64,000 nucleotides of DNA from an uncultured SAR116 cluster alpha proteobacterium (GCA_902625215.1 CACOAO010000001.1:159712-223711), one strand, 5' to 3'. Counted from the stretch's first letter, positions 35,360 to 44,490 are shown. The notes: generated from the letters alone by a model not told the origin. Numbers and translations are program-made.

Positions 35360-36712
35360 ATGTCAAGATTTTTAATTAAAAATGCTAGTTTCATTGCAAC
35401 GATGGACGATAACAGAACAGAGATTTTTAACAAATCCATATATTGTGAAGATGGAGAGATCGTTGACATTGGAGATCTTAAAAACTTTAATTACAAACCT
35501 GAAATAGTCATTGATGCATTCGAGATGGTTGTCATACCAGGTTTGGTGAACACACATCACCACTTATTTCAAAATTTAACACGTTGTTACCCAGGTTCCC
35601 AAAATGAATCGTTATTTGGGTGGCTTACAAATTTATATCCTATTTGGAATAAAATTTTACCATCTGATATCTATATATCAACTTTGATAGGATTATCTGA
35701 AATGGTTATTAGTGGGTGCACAACATCTAGCGATCATTTATATTTATTTCCCAATGGATCAAAGCTTGAAAATCAGATTGAAGCTGCGGGGGAGGTTGGT
35801 TGCAGATTTCATGCAACAAGAGGATCTATGAGTATAGGAGTAAGTAAGGGTGGACTTCCTCCAGACACACTGACTGAAAATGAAAGCTCAATTGTAAAAG
35901 ATTGTCAGAGAGTTGTAGAAGAATTTCATGATCCTTCTAAATTTTCAATGTTAAAAATAGGTTTGGCGCCATGTTCTCCTTTTAGTGTTAGTCACGATTT
36001 AATGAAGGAAACTGCTAAATTAGCTAGAAGTTATTCTGTTAGTATGCATACACATTTGGCAGAAAATGATGAAGATATAATTTATACAAAAGAAAATTTT
36101 GGTATGACCCCAGGTCAGTATATTGAAGAACTAGGTTGGGTCGGGGATGATGTTTGGCATGCCCATTGTGTTAAATTAGATAAAGATGAAATTGAATTGT
36201 TTTCTAGAACGGGTACTGGTATTGCTCATTGTCCTTGTTCAAATATGAGATTAGCTAGTGGGATAGCTCCATTGAGAATGTGGATAGATAAGGGTGTAAA
36301 AGTAGGCTTAGGGGTGGATGGTTCAAGTTCAAATGATAGTGGTCATCTCCTTAATGAAGCTCGTCAAGCAATGTTATTACAAAGAGTTAATTTAGGTGCG
36401 AATAAATTTTCACCTAGAGAAGCATTATACACAGCAACAAGGGGTGGTGCGAAAGTATTAAACAGAAATGACATTGGACAGATTTCTGTTGGTAAAGCAG
36501 CTGATTTTGCAATATATGACTTGAACAAAATTTCTTTGTCTGGAGGCTGGAGCGACCCTTTAGCTGCCCTAATATTGTGTTCACCAATGGAAACGGCCTT
36601 CACAATTTGCAATGGAAAGATAATTTCTCAAAATGGTCATTTAAATAATTTTGATCTTAATTTATCTTTAGAAAAACATAAGGTTGCATCAAAAAGATTA
36701 TTAGATTTATAA
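35360..36712 (+). CDS. 8-oxoguanine/guanine deaminase-like amidohydrolase
   Basis: A zinc-type amidohydrolase of 450 residues. Metal ligands are in VNTHHHLFQNLTRCYPG (HxH), MHTHLAENDED, HAHCVKLDKDE and GLGVDGSSSNDSGHL. The stretch ESLFGWLTNLYPIWNKI following the HxH loop resembles characterised 8-oxoguanine deaminases and cytosine/guanine deaminase relatives. Guanine to xanthine would feed the xanthine dehydrogenase just upstream; 8-oxoguanine would yield urate directly. It overlaps the convergent allA end by 6 bases. Confidence 0.85.
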   Translation: MSRFLIKNASFIATMDDNRTEIFNKSIYCEDGEIVDIGDLKNFNYKPEIVIDAFEMVVIPGLVNTHHHLFQNLTRCYPGSQNESLFGWLTNLYPIWNKILPSDIYISTLIGLSEMVISGCTTSSDHLYLFPNGSKLENQIEAAGEVGCRFHATRGSMSIGVSKGGLPPDTLTENESSIVKDCQRVVEEFHDPSKFSMLKIGLAPCSPFSVSHDLMKETAKLARSYSVSMHTHLAENDEDIIYTKENFGMTPGQYIEELGWVGDDVWHAHCVKLDKDEIELFSRTGTGIAHCPCSNMRLASGIAPLRMWIDKGVKVGLGVDGSSSNDSGHLLNEARQAMLLQRVNLGANKFSPREALYTATRGGAKVLNRNDIGQISVGKAADFAIYDLNKISLSGGWSDPLAALILCSPMETAFTICNGKIISQNGHLNNFDLNLSLEKHKVASKRLLDL

Positions 36713-37219
36713 AGTTATGAACCTTGTCTCATTCTTAGTAAAATTATACTCTTTTAAATTAATAGAAGAATCTTCTTGATCATTTATTCTGTCAACCACC
36801 CAAAAATCTTGTTTCTTTTTAACCAAAAGAGGATGGTGCCAAATATTTTTATTGTATGTAATACCAGTATCCCCATTTACATGGAAACATCTTAACGTAT
36901 TTAAATCTGGTAATTCATTCTTTTCTTCACTAACAACTATCAACCAATCATAATTTTGGATAGGAAGAAAACTCTGCGAAGCAACAGGATGCTTTTCCAT
37001 TATCTTGATTTCTATAGGTAGATCCCTGGGAGTACCAGAAAAGATAGAAATACTAGAATTTCCATTTTTACTTTCTAAATCAAGTTCGGAAATATTATGA
37101 TACCTAGTAGTGGTGCCTTGATTGATAGAACGTAATTCTAATGCATTCTTTTTTTCTACAATCTTACCAAATTTTGAAAAAACATTAGCATCTAATTGTT
37201 CGATTGAAATATTATTCAT
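36707..37219 (-). CDS. allA: Ureidoglycolate lyase
   Basis: Splits ureidoglycolate to glyoxylate and urea, the last step of allantoate breakdown through allantoicase. It is a 170-residue cupin-like protein with FSKFGKIVE near the start, FSGTPRDLPIEIKIMEKHPVASQSFLP, and the signature KNIWHHPLLV near residue 130. It lies one base downstream of the allantoicase gene, which fits the consecutive reactions. Its end overlaps the convergent deaminase gene. Confidence 0.88.
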   Translation of the reverse strand: MNNISIEQLDANVFSKFGKIVEKKNALELRSINQGTTTRYHNISELDLESKNGNSSISIFSGTPRDLPIEIKIMEKHPVASQSFLPIQNYDWLIVVSEEKNELPDLNTLRCFHVNGDTGITYNKNIWHHPLLVKKKQDFWVVDRINDQEDSSINLKEYNFTKNETRFITL

Positions 37220-37220
37220 T

Positions 37221-38213
37221 TTATAATCTTAAACCAAAAACCCTTAGTCTTGATACCCCTCCATCAGGATAAATATTCAATCTTACATGAGTAACACCTT
37301 CAGTTGACTTGTCATCAATTTCGTAATTATGTATACTATCAGCTTGAAGTTTTGATTTCTTTAAGATGTATTTCCAGTTCTCTGAGTAGTTTATAATTTC
37401 CTTTGAATCTGCATGTTCACTAATATTTGAGACTTGAATAGACGCTTGATCTGGGAAATTTCCTTTAAAATGAGCGGTATCTATTTCAATTTTTTTTATT
37501 AAACCTTTTGTCGCTAATTCAATTATAATCCAGTCATGACCAGGTTCTCTTCTTCTTCTTGTTTCCCAACCATCACCCATTGTTTTTCCCCTTCCATCAG
37601 ATAGAAGAGCAGATACGTCACCATAATGAGCATTATTGTAAGCAACAATAGATCCACCTAACTTTAAAGATGATAATTCAATTAGATCATTTTTGTTATC
37701 ATAAATATCCCAATTATGTTTTACGTCACCGAACAATCTTAATCTTGCAACTCCACCATCAGGAAAAATTTGTAATTTTATATAATTAACTTTTCTTTTT
37801 GACAGAGGCTTAAATTTATTGCTGGAATCTCCTTTTAAAGGTGTTTTAGAGAGTATTTCAATCCATTTTGAATTTTTATTAGGTTTTTGATCACTATACA
37901 AACCTTCAATTGAAGCAAATGGTGGAAAATTACCAGTAAAAAAACTCGTATCAATATCTATCTCAGAAATAATTCCTGGAGATCCCAATTCTATTATAGC
38001 CCAATCATTGCCACCATCTCTTCTTCTTTTGCTCTCCCATCCATCCATCCACTTTCCGTGCTCATCATATTTATCTTCAATGAAAACTGGTTCTTTATCA
38101 TTTAGCATTCGTGAAGCTTCACCAAAGAAATCGTCAGAAACTTCAACTATCTTTGTACCAATTTTTGGAGATGCCAAATTAGTTAAAATTTGATTTGTGT
38201 TATTTGTATTCAT
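37221..38213 (-). CDS. alc: Allantoicase
   Basis: Hydrolyses allantoate to ureidoglycolate and urea. The protein has 330 residues in two repeated domains, each with the motif seen as MDGWESKRRRDGGNDWAIIELG (about 56-77) and GDGWETRRRREPGHDWIIIELA (about 205-226), and each ending in FPDGGVARLRLFG or YPDGGVSRLRVFG. This duplicated beta-sandwich is diagnostic. It is followed by allA and preceded on the same strand by the dihydropyrimidinase-like gene. Confidence 0.93.
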   Translation of the reverse strand: MNTNNTNQILTNLASPKIGTKIVEVSDDFFGEASRMLNDKEPVFIEDKYDEHGKWMDGWESKRRRDGGNDWAIIELGSPGIISEIDIDTSFFTGNFPPFASIEGLYSDQKPNKNSKWIEILSKTPLKGDSSNKFKPLSKRKVNYIKLQIFPDGGVARLRLFGDVKHNWDIYDNKNDLIELSSLKLGGSIVAYNNAHYGDVSALLSDGRGKTMGDGWETRRRREPGHDWIIIELATKGLIKKIEIDTAHFKGNFPDQASIQVSNISEHADSKEIINYSENWKYILKKSKLQADSIHNYEIDDKSTEGVTHVRLNIYPDGGVSRLRVFGLRL

Positions 38214-38231
38214 TTTTGATTCCTATTAAAT

Positions 38232-39638
38232 TTAAAGCATACAAAAATCTCTAGAAATATATTTTCCTAAATTTTTGTTAACTACAAACTCATTATGATC
38301 GTAAATTTTATTCCCCCTCAACCAAGTTTGTATAGGCCATCCAGTAATATCTAAACCTTCATAGGGGGTATAATCTGAACCATGACTTAGATTAATTTGT
38401 TCAATTTTATTTTTTTTGTTGGGATCCCAAATTGTTATATCGGCATCAGATCCAACTTTAATTGATCCTTTTTGAGGGTAGAGACCATACATTTTGGCAG
38501 GATTTGTAGAAGTTAGCTCTACAAATCTTTCTAAGCTAATTCTGTTTTTACTTACTCCTTCTGAAAATAAAATTGGAAGTCTTGTTTCTACTCCTGGAAT
38601 ACCATTTGGAACCCACTTAAATGATGTTCTAGCCCCAGGCCTATCTTTGCCCTTAGTGTCTTTAAACCGAAATGGACAATGATCAGATGAAAAGATATCA
38701 AAAGTTCCATCAATTAATCCTTCCCAAATGGCTTTTTGACTTTCTAGATCTCTAGGTGGAGGAGAGCATACATATTTTGCTCCTTCAAAGTCCATGTTAA
38801 GTCCCTTCATATCATCTTCAGTTAAACAAATATATTGGGGGCAAGTTTCAGAAAAAATCTTTATTCCTCTTTTTTTAGCCCATTTAATTTGAGAAAGTGC
38901 TTCTTCTCCTGAAACATGAACAATAACAATTGGGATATCTACTATTTGCGCATGACTGATAGCTCTATGTGTTGCTTCTCTTTCTACAATCTGAGGCCTA
39001 GATAAACCATGATAATAAGGGGCTAATTTCCCCTCATCTTCTAATTTTTTTGTTAGAAATCTTATTGCATCATATCCTTCAGCATGGACCATAACTAATG
39101 TTTTTTCTTTTTTGGCTACTTCAAAAACTTTTAATAACTCCTCATCATTCAAAACTAGATCATCATATGTCATGAAAACTTTGAACGATGTATATCCATC
39201 TCTAGCTAGTGCAGGTAGCTCTTGTCCTAAGACTTGAGGTGATGGATCGCTTATTATCAAGTGAAACGAAGTATCTACAAATAAATTACCATTGGCCTTT
39301 TTATGATACTCTTCAACACATTCTCTAAGAGATTTTCCTTTTTCTTGCATGGCAAAAGGTAAAACTGTGGTGTTTCCCCCAGCTGCAGCTGATTTTGTTG
39401 CACTTTGAAAGTTGTCAGCCATCTCAACGTCAGCTCCTGATGGTTGATCTATATGGACATGTGCATCTATGCCCCCGGGTAGGACCAATAAATTTGAAAC
39501 ATCCTCTACAATTGTTGCTTTAGCGTTGATTTTACCTATTTCACAAATTTTTCCATTAGTTACAGCAATATCACATTCTTCAACTTTACTTCCAATAACT
39601 GTTTTTCCGTTTTTGAAAATTACGTCAAAGTTTTGCAT
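38232..39638 (-). CDS. Dihydropyrimidinase/hydantoinase-type cyclic amidohydrolase
   Basis: Opens five- or six-membered cyclic ureides. The metal site is complete: GGIDAHVHID (HxH), the carboxylated Lys in TSFKVFMTYDD, VMVHAEGYDAI, IVIVHVSGEEAL and FSSDHCPF with the Asp. At 468 residues it matches D-hydantoinases and dihydropyrimidinases more than AllB. Its place between urate hydroxylase and allantoicase genes suggests allantoin as a physiological substrate, but hydantoins and dihydrouracil are equally possible. A PuuE-like allantoinase is encoded nearby as an alternative. Confidence 0.85.
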   Translation of the reverse strand: MQNFDVIFKNGKTVIGSKVEECDIAVTNGKICEIGKINAKATIVEDVSNLLVLPGGIDAHVHIDQPSGADVEMADNFQSATKSAAAGGNTTVLPFAMQEKGKSLRECVEEYHKKANGNLFVDTSFHLIISDPSPQVLGQELPALARDGYTSFKVFMTYDDLVLNDEELLKVFEVAKKEKTLVMVHAEGYDAIRFLTKKLEDEGKLAPYYHGLSRPQIVEREATHRAISHAQIVDIPIVIVHVSGEEALSQIKWAKKRGIKIFSETCPQYICLTEDDMKGLNMDFEGAKYVCSPPPRDLESQKAIWEGLIDGTFDIFSSDHCPFRFKDTKGKDRPGARTSFKWVPNGIPGVETRLPILFSEGVSKNRISLERFVELTSTNPAKMYGLYPQKGSIKVGSDADITIWDPNKKNKIEQINLSHGSDYTPYEGLDITGWPIQTWLRGNKIYDHNEFVVNKNLGKYISRDFCML

Positions 39639-39655
39639 AAAGTATTCTCCAATAA

Positions 39656-40879
39656 TTATTTATTCTTTAAATTATTAACACTCAGATAAAGTTGATTAAT
39701 CAAATATCTTTCATGCTCTTCAAGCATTGATATGTTGCCTGGAGGCATAGCATATGATAACACAGACTGCTTATATATATTATCAATATTGTTAATTATA
39801 TCTATAGATGTTTCTAATTTGACTAATTTTGGTGCATATCTCATGTTATCCCAAAGTGGCTCTTGTGCATGACACATAGCACATTTTGCAGTAATAATTT
39901 CCTTTGCGCTTATCAAAGTTTTTTTTGGTATTTTTTCTATTATTAAAGCAGTATCCTTAATTTGGTTCATCTTTGGTTTTCCCAAGTCTGAAATATAAAA
40001 TATTAATGATGCTAATATTATTATTGGAAATGAGACCCAATAAGGTGCTTTAGCACCAGTATGCTTTACATTAAAGAAATGTCTAATTAATGCACCAATA
40101 ATTAGAATTATTGAAATTATTATCCAGGAATATTCTGTAGCATAAATAAGTGGATAATGATTTGATATCATTATGAATATTACTGGGAGAGTTAAATAGT
40201 TATTATGAAGAGAACGTTGTTTTGCAATTGCTCCATGAATTGGGTTAGGAGTATCATTTGCTAGTAAACTTGCGACAACTTTTTTTTGACCAGGTATGAT
40301 TATCATTAAAACGTTTGCAACCATTATGGTGCCTAATACAGTTCCTATTTGCATGAAAGCACCCCTATAACTAAATATTTCAGAATAAATCCAAGACATT
40401 GCAGTTATCAAAACAAACACAGAACCTATCAGAACGTATACATTTGTTTTAAGAGATATCCTGCACATTGCATCATAAACTACCCATCCAAAAATTATGC
40501 CTAATATGGAAATTATAACAGCTTCATATTTTTCCAGATCATATTTTAAAATATCAATCATATACAATTCAGCACCTGCATAATAAATAAGAGCTAATAA
40601 GGCAAAACCTGAAACCCAAGTTGCATAAGCTTCCCATTTAAACCAGGTCAATTCTGACGGCATTTTTGATGGAGCAACTAGATATTTTACTAGGTGGTAA
40701 AAACCTCCACCATGAACTTGCCAAGCTTCACCGTGTGATTTATCGGGAAGATTTTTACTTTGTCTTAGGCTTAAATCTAGTGCAATGAAATAAAAGCTTG
40801 AACCAATCCAAGCAATACCTGCTATAACATGGAACCATCTTAAAACTAGCTCAGTCCATTCTTGAAATAGATATAACAC
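39656..40879 (-). CDS. puuD: Membrane-bound urate hydroxylase with C-terminal cytochrome c domain
   Basis: Oxidises urate to 5-hydroxyisourate and passes electrons to the respiratory chain. About eight membrane segments fill residues 1-310, with WFHVIAGIAWIGSSFYF near the start and a C-terminal periplasmic cytochrome c domain with CAMCH (near residue 335) and a Met in YAMPPGN. The 407-residue length is typical. It starts with GTG, overlapping the uraH stop by one base (TAGTG). No soluble uricase is seen in the window, so this is the local urate-oxidising step. Confidence 0.93.
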   Translation of the reverse strand: MLYLFQEWTELVLRWFHVIAGIAWIGSSFYFIALDLSLRQSKNLPDKSHGEAWQVHGGGFYHLVKYLVAPSKMPSELTWFKWEAYATWVSGFALLALIYYAGAELYMIDILKYDLEKYEAVIISILGIIFGWVVYDAMCRISLKTNVYVLIGSVFVLITAMSWIYSEIFSYRGAFMQIGTVLGTIMVANVLMIIIPGQKKVVASLLANDTPNPIHGAIAKQRSLHNNYLTLPVIFIMISNHYPLIYATEYSWIIISIILIIGALIRHFFNVKHTGAKAPYWVSFPIIILASLIFYISDLGKPKMNQIKDTALIIEKIPKKTLISAKEIITAKCAMCHAQEPLWDNMRYAPKLVKLETSIDIINNIDNIYKQSVLSYAMPPGNISMLEEHERYLINQLYLSVNNLKNK

Positions 40880-41229
40880 TAACTACCTCTATACGTGCTG
40901 TAACCAAAGGGAGATAATAATAATGGGACATGGTAATGTTCAGATTTATTATTTACATAAAACCTTATTGGAATTTTATCTAGGAAAATATATTTCAAAT
41001 CACTATTATGTTTTTTTAAATAATCACCAGCAAAAAATAATAATTCATAATGAATTTCATCTAAATCTTTAGCGGACAATAATGGTTCATTTATCCTACC
41101 ATCTTCATTTGTAAAAACAGTTTTGATTAAAATTCTTTCTGTATTCAGTAATTTGTATAACTCAATTTTTAGTTTGACTGCAGGTTTCCCTTTGCTTGTA
41201 TCTAAAACATGAGTTGAAAGACCTGCCAT
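40879..41229 (-). CDS. uraH: 5-hydroxyisourate hydrolase
   Basis: Hydrolyses 5-hydroxyisourate to OHCU. It is a transthyretin-like protein of 116 residues with the N-terminal LSTHVLDTSKGKPA and the C-terminal YRGS tetrapeptide, both diagnostic for the enzyme as opposed to vertebrate transthyretin. HYHVPLLLSPFGYSTYRGS ends the protein. It is first in the uraH-puuD-hydA-alc-allA minus-strand operon, about 60 bases from the divergent uraD. Confidence 0.94.
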   Translation of the reverse strand: MAGLSTHVLDTSKGKPAVKLKIELYKLLNTERILIKTVFTNEDGRINEPLLSAKDLDEIHYELLFFAGDYLKKHNSDLKYIFLDKIPIRFYVNNKSEHYHVPLLLSPFGYSTYRGS

Positions 41230-41289
41230 ATATTTCTCTATTCAAATTTATATAAAATATGCTTAAATATAATAATGTCAGGTGAAATA

Positions 41290-41811
41290 ATGTACAATAA
41301 AACTTTTAAATTTCTTTCTCAAAAAATGGAAGGAAAAAAAATTATAAATCTTCTTGAAGAGATTTATGAGCATTCTGCTTGGGTTCCAGAAAAACTATTA
41401 TCTGAGAATATTAGTGAGATTAAAACAAAAGAAGAATTAAAATTAATGATGAAAAAAATTGTTGATAATTCAACAGAAACAGAAAAATTAAATCTAATCA
41501 AAGCCCATCCCGAATTAGGGAAAAAACTTCAAAAAAAAGAAAAACTTACAAAATTTTCTAAAGAAGAACAAAAGTCTGCAGGCTTAGACCAATGCACAGA
41601 TGAAGAATTTGAAATTTTAACTAATCTTAACAATAGATATAGATCAAAGTTTGAATTTCCATTTATACTTGCAGTTAAGGGTTTAAATAAAAACCAGATC
41701 ATTGATAATATGAAAAAAAGAGTGAATAACAGCAAATCTGAAGAATTTAAGACTGCAATTAATGAAATTCATAAAATAGCTCAACTTAGAATTAAAGATT
41801 TGACTTATTAA
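41290..41811 (+). CDS. uraD: OHCU decarboxylase
   Basis: Decarboxylates 2-oxo-4-hydroxy-4-carboxy-5-ureidoimidazoline to S-allantoin. KAHPELGKKLQKKEKLTKFSKEEQKSAGLDQ contains the catalytic His of the HPxL motif and the QxxAGL-like segment, and LNNRYRSKFEFPFILAVKG is the conserved substrate-binding stretch. The track starts at 41275, but AGGTGA lies 6 bases before the ATG at 41290, which I prefer. It heads a tight + strand operon with a DapA-like gene, a racemase-like gene and puuE. Confidence 0.92.
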   Translation: MYNKTFKFLSQKMEGKKIINLLEEIYEHSAWVPEKLLSENISEIKTKEELKLMMKKIVDNSTETEKLNLIKAHPELGKKLQKKEKLTKFSKEEQKSAGLDQCTDEEFEILTNLNNRYRSKFEFPFILAVKGLNKNQIIDNMKKRVNNSKSEEFKTAINEIHKIAQLRIKDLTY

Positions 41812-41855
41812 GAAGCTAATTTAATTTTTATTTTAGATAAATTTTAGGAAGATAG

Positions 41856-42809
41856 ATGACAAAAAAATTTAAAGACATGAAAGGGGTTATTGCAATAGCG
41901 ACAACTCCTTTTGACGATGAAAACTTAATAGATTTTGAATCAGTTGATAGACTTTCCGATTATTATATAAAAAGTAAAGTTTCTGGTGTTACTATTCTTG
42001 GGGTAATGGGAGAAGCTCACAAACTTAACATTGAAGAACAAAAAACATTAATAAAAAGGTACATAAATAACCTAATTAATAATGTCCCAGTTATTGTAGG
42101 TGTATCCAACGCTGGTCTTGATAACTTAGAATTACTTTCAAAATTTTCAATGGATTCTGGAGCATCTGGGATTATGGTGGCTGGAAATAATGGTTTAAAA
42201 AATGATGATCAGATCAAATCTTACTTTAATCAAGTTGTAGATCGCACTAAAGATATTCCAATTTGTTTGCAGGACTATCCGCCGACAACTAATGTTTATT
42301 TTTCTGAAAGTGTTATAAATACTATAATGGAAAATCATCCATCAATTGAAATGTTTAAGCATGAAGATTGCCCTGGACATAATAAATTATCAAGACTTAT
42401 CAGTCATAGGGATAATAATTTAAGTAGAAAATATAGCATTTTTGTTGGTAACGGTGGTTTATATGTTCCTCAAGAACTTGAAAGAGGCGCTGACGGAATT
42501 ATGACTGGTTTTGCTTTTACTGAAATGTTGGTGGATCTATATAATTTGTTTTTTAATAATGACAAACAAGAAGCAGAAGACTTATTTGATATATATTTAC
42601 CTCTCATAAGGCATGAACAGCAATTTGGAATAGGTTTAGTTTTAAGAAAATTTGTCTTGCAACACAGAGATATTATTAAATCCTCAAATGTGAGATCTCC
42701 TGGCCCTGTTCTTACTGGAGATGATATTAGAGAGATGGAACATTTATTAAATAGGTTAAACTCAAAATTAATTGAAAAAGGTCTCCCAATTCCCAAAGGA
42801 ATAAAATAA
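41856..42809 (+). CDS. DapA-superfamily aldolase lacking the GTTGE motif, in the ureide operon
   Basis: A class I aldolase fold of 317 residues. GVIAIATTPFDDENLIDFESVDRLSDYYI opens it; the Schiff-base Lys is likely in SIEMFKHEDCPGH and the Tyr in LQDYPPTT. Where true dihydrodipicolinate synthases and the paralogue at 23568 have GTTGE, this protein has GVMGEAHKLN, so the catalytic Thr pair is missing. It sits between uraD and a racemase-like gene, which suggests a role with a ureide or its keto-acid product. No known step of the pathway needs it. Confidence 0.82.
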   Translation: MTKKFKDMKGVIAIATTPFDDENLIDFESVDRLSDYYIKSKVSGVTILGVMGEAHKLNIEEQKTLIKRYINNLINNVPVIVGVSNAGLDNLELLSKFSMDSGASGIMVAGNNGLKNDDQIKSYFNQVVDRTKDIPICLQDYPPTTNVYFSESVINTIMENHPSIEMFKHEDCPGHNKLSRLISHRDNNLSRKYSIFVGNGGLYVPQELERGADGIMTGFAFTEMLVDLYNLFFNNDKQEAEDLFDIYLPLIRHEQQFGIGLVLRKFVLQHRDIIKSSNVRSPGPVLTGDDIREMEHLLNRLNSKLIEKGLPIPKGIK

Positions 42810-42812
42810 AGT

Positions 42813-43562
42813 ATGAAAATATTACTGTATAATCCTAACACTTCTGTATCTATAACCGAAAAACTTTATGAAACTGCTAAGTTAGTAATTAGCAGGGATA
42901 CAAACCTAATTCCCAAAACAGCAGAAAAGGGTTTCCCTTATATTTCAACTAAAGTTGAAGCACAAATTACAGGTACTTTAGTCTTAGAAAAAATAGCAGA
43001 AATACACTCACAGTATGATGCGATAATTATAGCTGCCTTTGGCGACCCAGGTTTGGTTCCAGCAAAAACGTTGTTTAATTTACCTATAATTGGACTAGGC
43101 GAAGCAGCCATGTTAAGTGCTTGTCTATTTGGTAAAAAATTCTCTATTATCTCATTCACGAATGCAATGGCCTCATGGTATGAAGAAAGTGTTGAATTAC
43201 TTGGGTTACAATCCAGATATGCAGGATTTAGAGCTATAGATGGTGTTAATCTAACAATAGATAAAATCCAATCACTTCAGAAGAAATCTTTAGTTGAATC
43301 TGCTAAAAATGCCATCACTATCGATGGTGGTGAAGTAGTAATTTTTGCTGGAGCTCCATTGTCTGGGTTTAAAAAAATTGTTCAAAAAGAAATTAGTGTG
43401 CCTATAATTGATTGCGCAGAAGCAGCTGTAAAACAAGCAGAATTAGCTGTGGTTATGAACCAAAATACAATAAATAAACACAAATTACCTCCTAAATCGT
43501 CTATTGGAGTTGAAAAAAAATTATCACAATTAATATCGCATAAAGTCGATAATGGTACATAA
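42813..43562 (+). CDS. Asp/Glu/hydantoin racemase-fold protein without the catalytic Cys pair
   Basis: A 249-residue homologue of hydantoin/allantoin racemases: ILLYNPNTSVSITEKLYETA and IIGLGEAAMLSACLFG are family marks. The two positions that carry cysteine in two-base racemases read Ala in IIAAFGDPGL and Gly/Ala in IFAGAPLSGF. The fold and context (between DapA-like and PuuE-like genes, 3- and 0-base gaps) point to ureide metabolism, but classical two-cysteine racemisation should not be possible. It may use other residues, as a lyase or isomerase. Confidence 0.82.
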   Translation: MKILLYNPNTSVSITEKLYETAKLVISRDTNLIPKTAEKGFPYISTKVEAQITGTLVLEKIAEIHSQYDAIIIAAFGDPGLVPAKTLFNLPIIGLGEAAMLSACLFGKKFSIISFTNAMASWYEESVELLGLQSRYAGFRAIDGVNLTIDKIQSLQKKSLVESAKNAITIDGGEVVIFAGAPLSGFKKIVQKEISVPIIDCAEAAVKQAELAVVMNQNTINKHKLPPKSSIGVEKKLSQLISHKVDNGT

Positions 43563-44465
43563 ATGAAAAGAGATTTTATTGGTTATGGAAAAGAAAAGCC
43601 AAAAATTTTTTGGCCGCAAAATAATAAAATTGCAATATCATTTGTTGTTAATATTGAAGAGGGTGCAGAACTCTCTATTTCATCAGGCGATAGTCAAAAT
43701 GAGCATGTATACGAAAATAATAAAACTAAAATATTAGATTTTCCAGATCTTTGTATGGAATCTCATTTTGAATATGGTTTAAGGTCTGGTATCTGGCGTA
43801 TTTTTAATATTTTTGATAAATATAATGTAAAAGCTACATTTAGTTGTTGTTCTTTGGCCCTAGAAAAATCTCCTTGGTTGATAGATGAAATTTTAAAGAG
43901 AAATCATGAAATATCTGCTCATGGCGTAAAGTGGATTTCTCATGCTTATCTGAAAAGGGAAGAAGAAAAAAAAATTATTAATGAATGTTACTCTTCAATT
44001 TTAAAACTTTCTGGTCATCCTCCGGTGGGTTGGCATACAAAATCAAGTACATCGTATTTTACAAGGGATCTTTTAATAGAACATGGAGGATTCATATATG
44101 ATTCTAATGCATACAATGATGATTTACCTTATGTGCTTAAAAAAAACGAACAGAAATTTGTAATTATTCCATATTCATTTGACACTAACGACATGAGATT
44201 TGATTCGAATAATGGCTTTGTAAAAAGCGATGATTTTAATATTTATTGTAAAGAATCATTTAATCAACTTCTCTTAGAAACAGACGATGGTTCTCCAAGA
44301 ATGATGTCTATTGGATTACATCCTAGAATAATTGGAAGACCAGGAAGAATAAAAGGACTAGAAGATTTTATCAAATATGTAAAAACTTTTAAAAATGTAT
44401 GGATACCAAAGAGGATGGACATAGCAAAATATTGCCTGGAAAACGATTCATTCAATTTTTTCTGA
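43563..44465 (+). CDS. puuE: PuuE-like allantoinase (polysaccharide-deacetylase fold)
   Basis: A candidate metal-independent allantoinase that opens allantoin to allantoate. RDFIGYGKEKPKIFWPQNNKIAISFVVNIEEGAELSISSGDS is the typical PuuE N-terminus; it is followed by YGLRSGIWRIFNIFDKYNVKATFSCCSLAL, EISAHGVKWISHAYL and MSIGLHPRIIGRPGRI. The length of 300 is typical. Its ATG directly follows the racemase-like stop. It is the last gene in the uraD operon, so S-allantoin made by UraD would be its substrate. It is unrelated in fold to the hydrolase at 38232. Confidence 0.87.
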   Translation: MKRDFIGYGKEKPKIFWPQNNKIAISFVVNIEEGAELSISSGDSQNEHVYENNKTKILDFPDLCMESHFEYGLRSGIWRIFNIFDKYNVKATFSCCSLALEKSPWLIDEILKRNHEISAHGVKWISHAYLKREEEKKIINECYSSILKLSGHPPVGWHTKSSTSYFTRDLLIEHGGFIYDSNAYNDDLPYVLKKNEQKFVIIPYSFDTNDMRFDSNNGFVKSDDFNIYCKESFNQLLLETDDGSPRMMSIGLHPRIIGRPGRIKGLEDFIKYVKTFKNVWIPKRMDIAKYCLENDSFNFF

Positions 44466-44490
44466 TTAAATATTTAACATTAAGTTGAAG

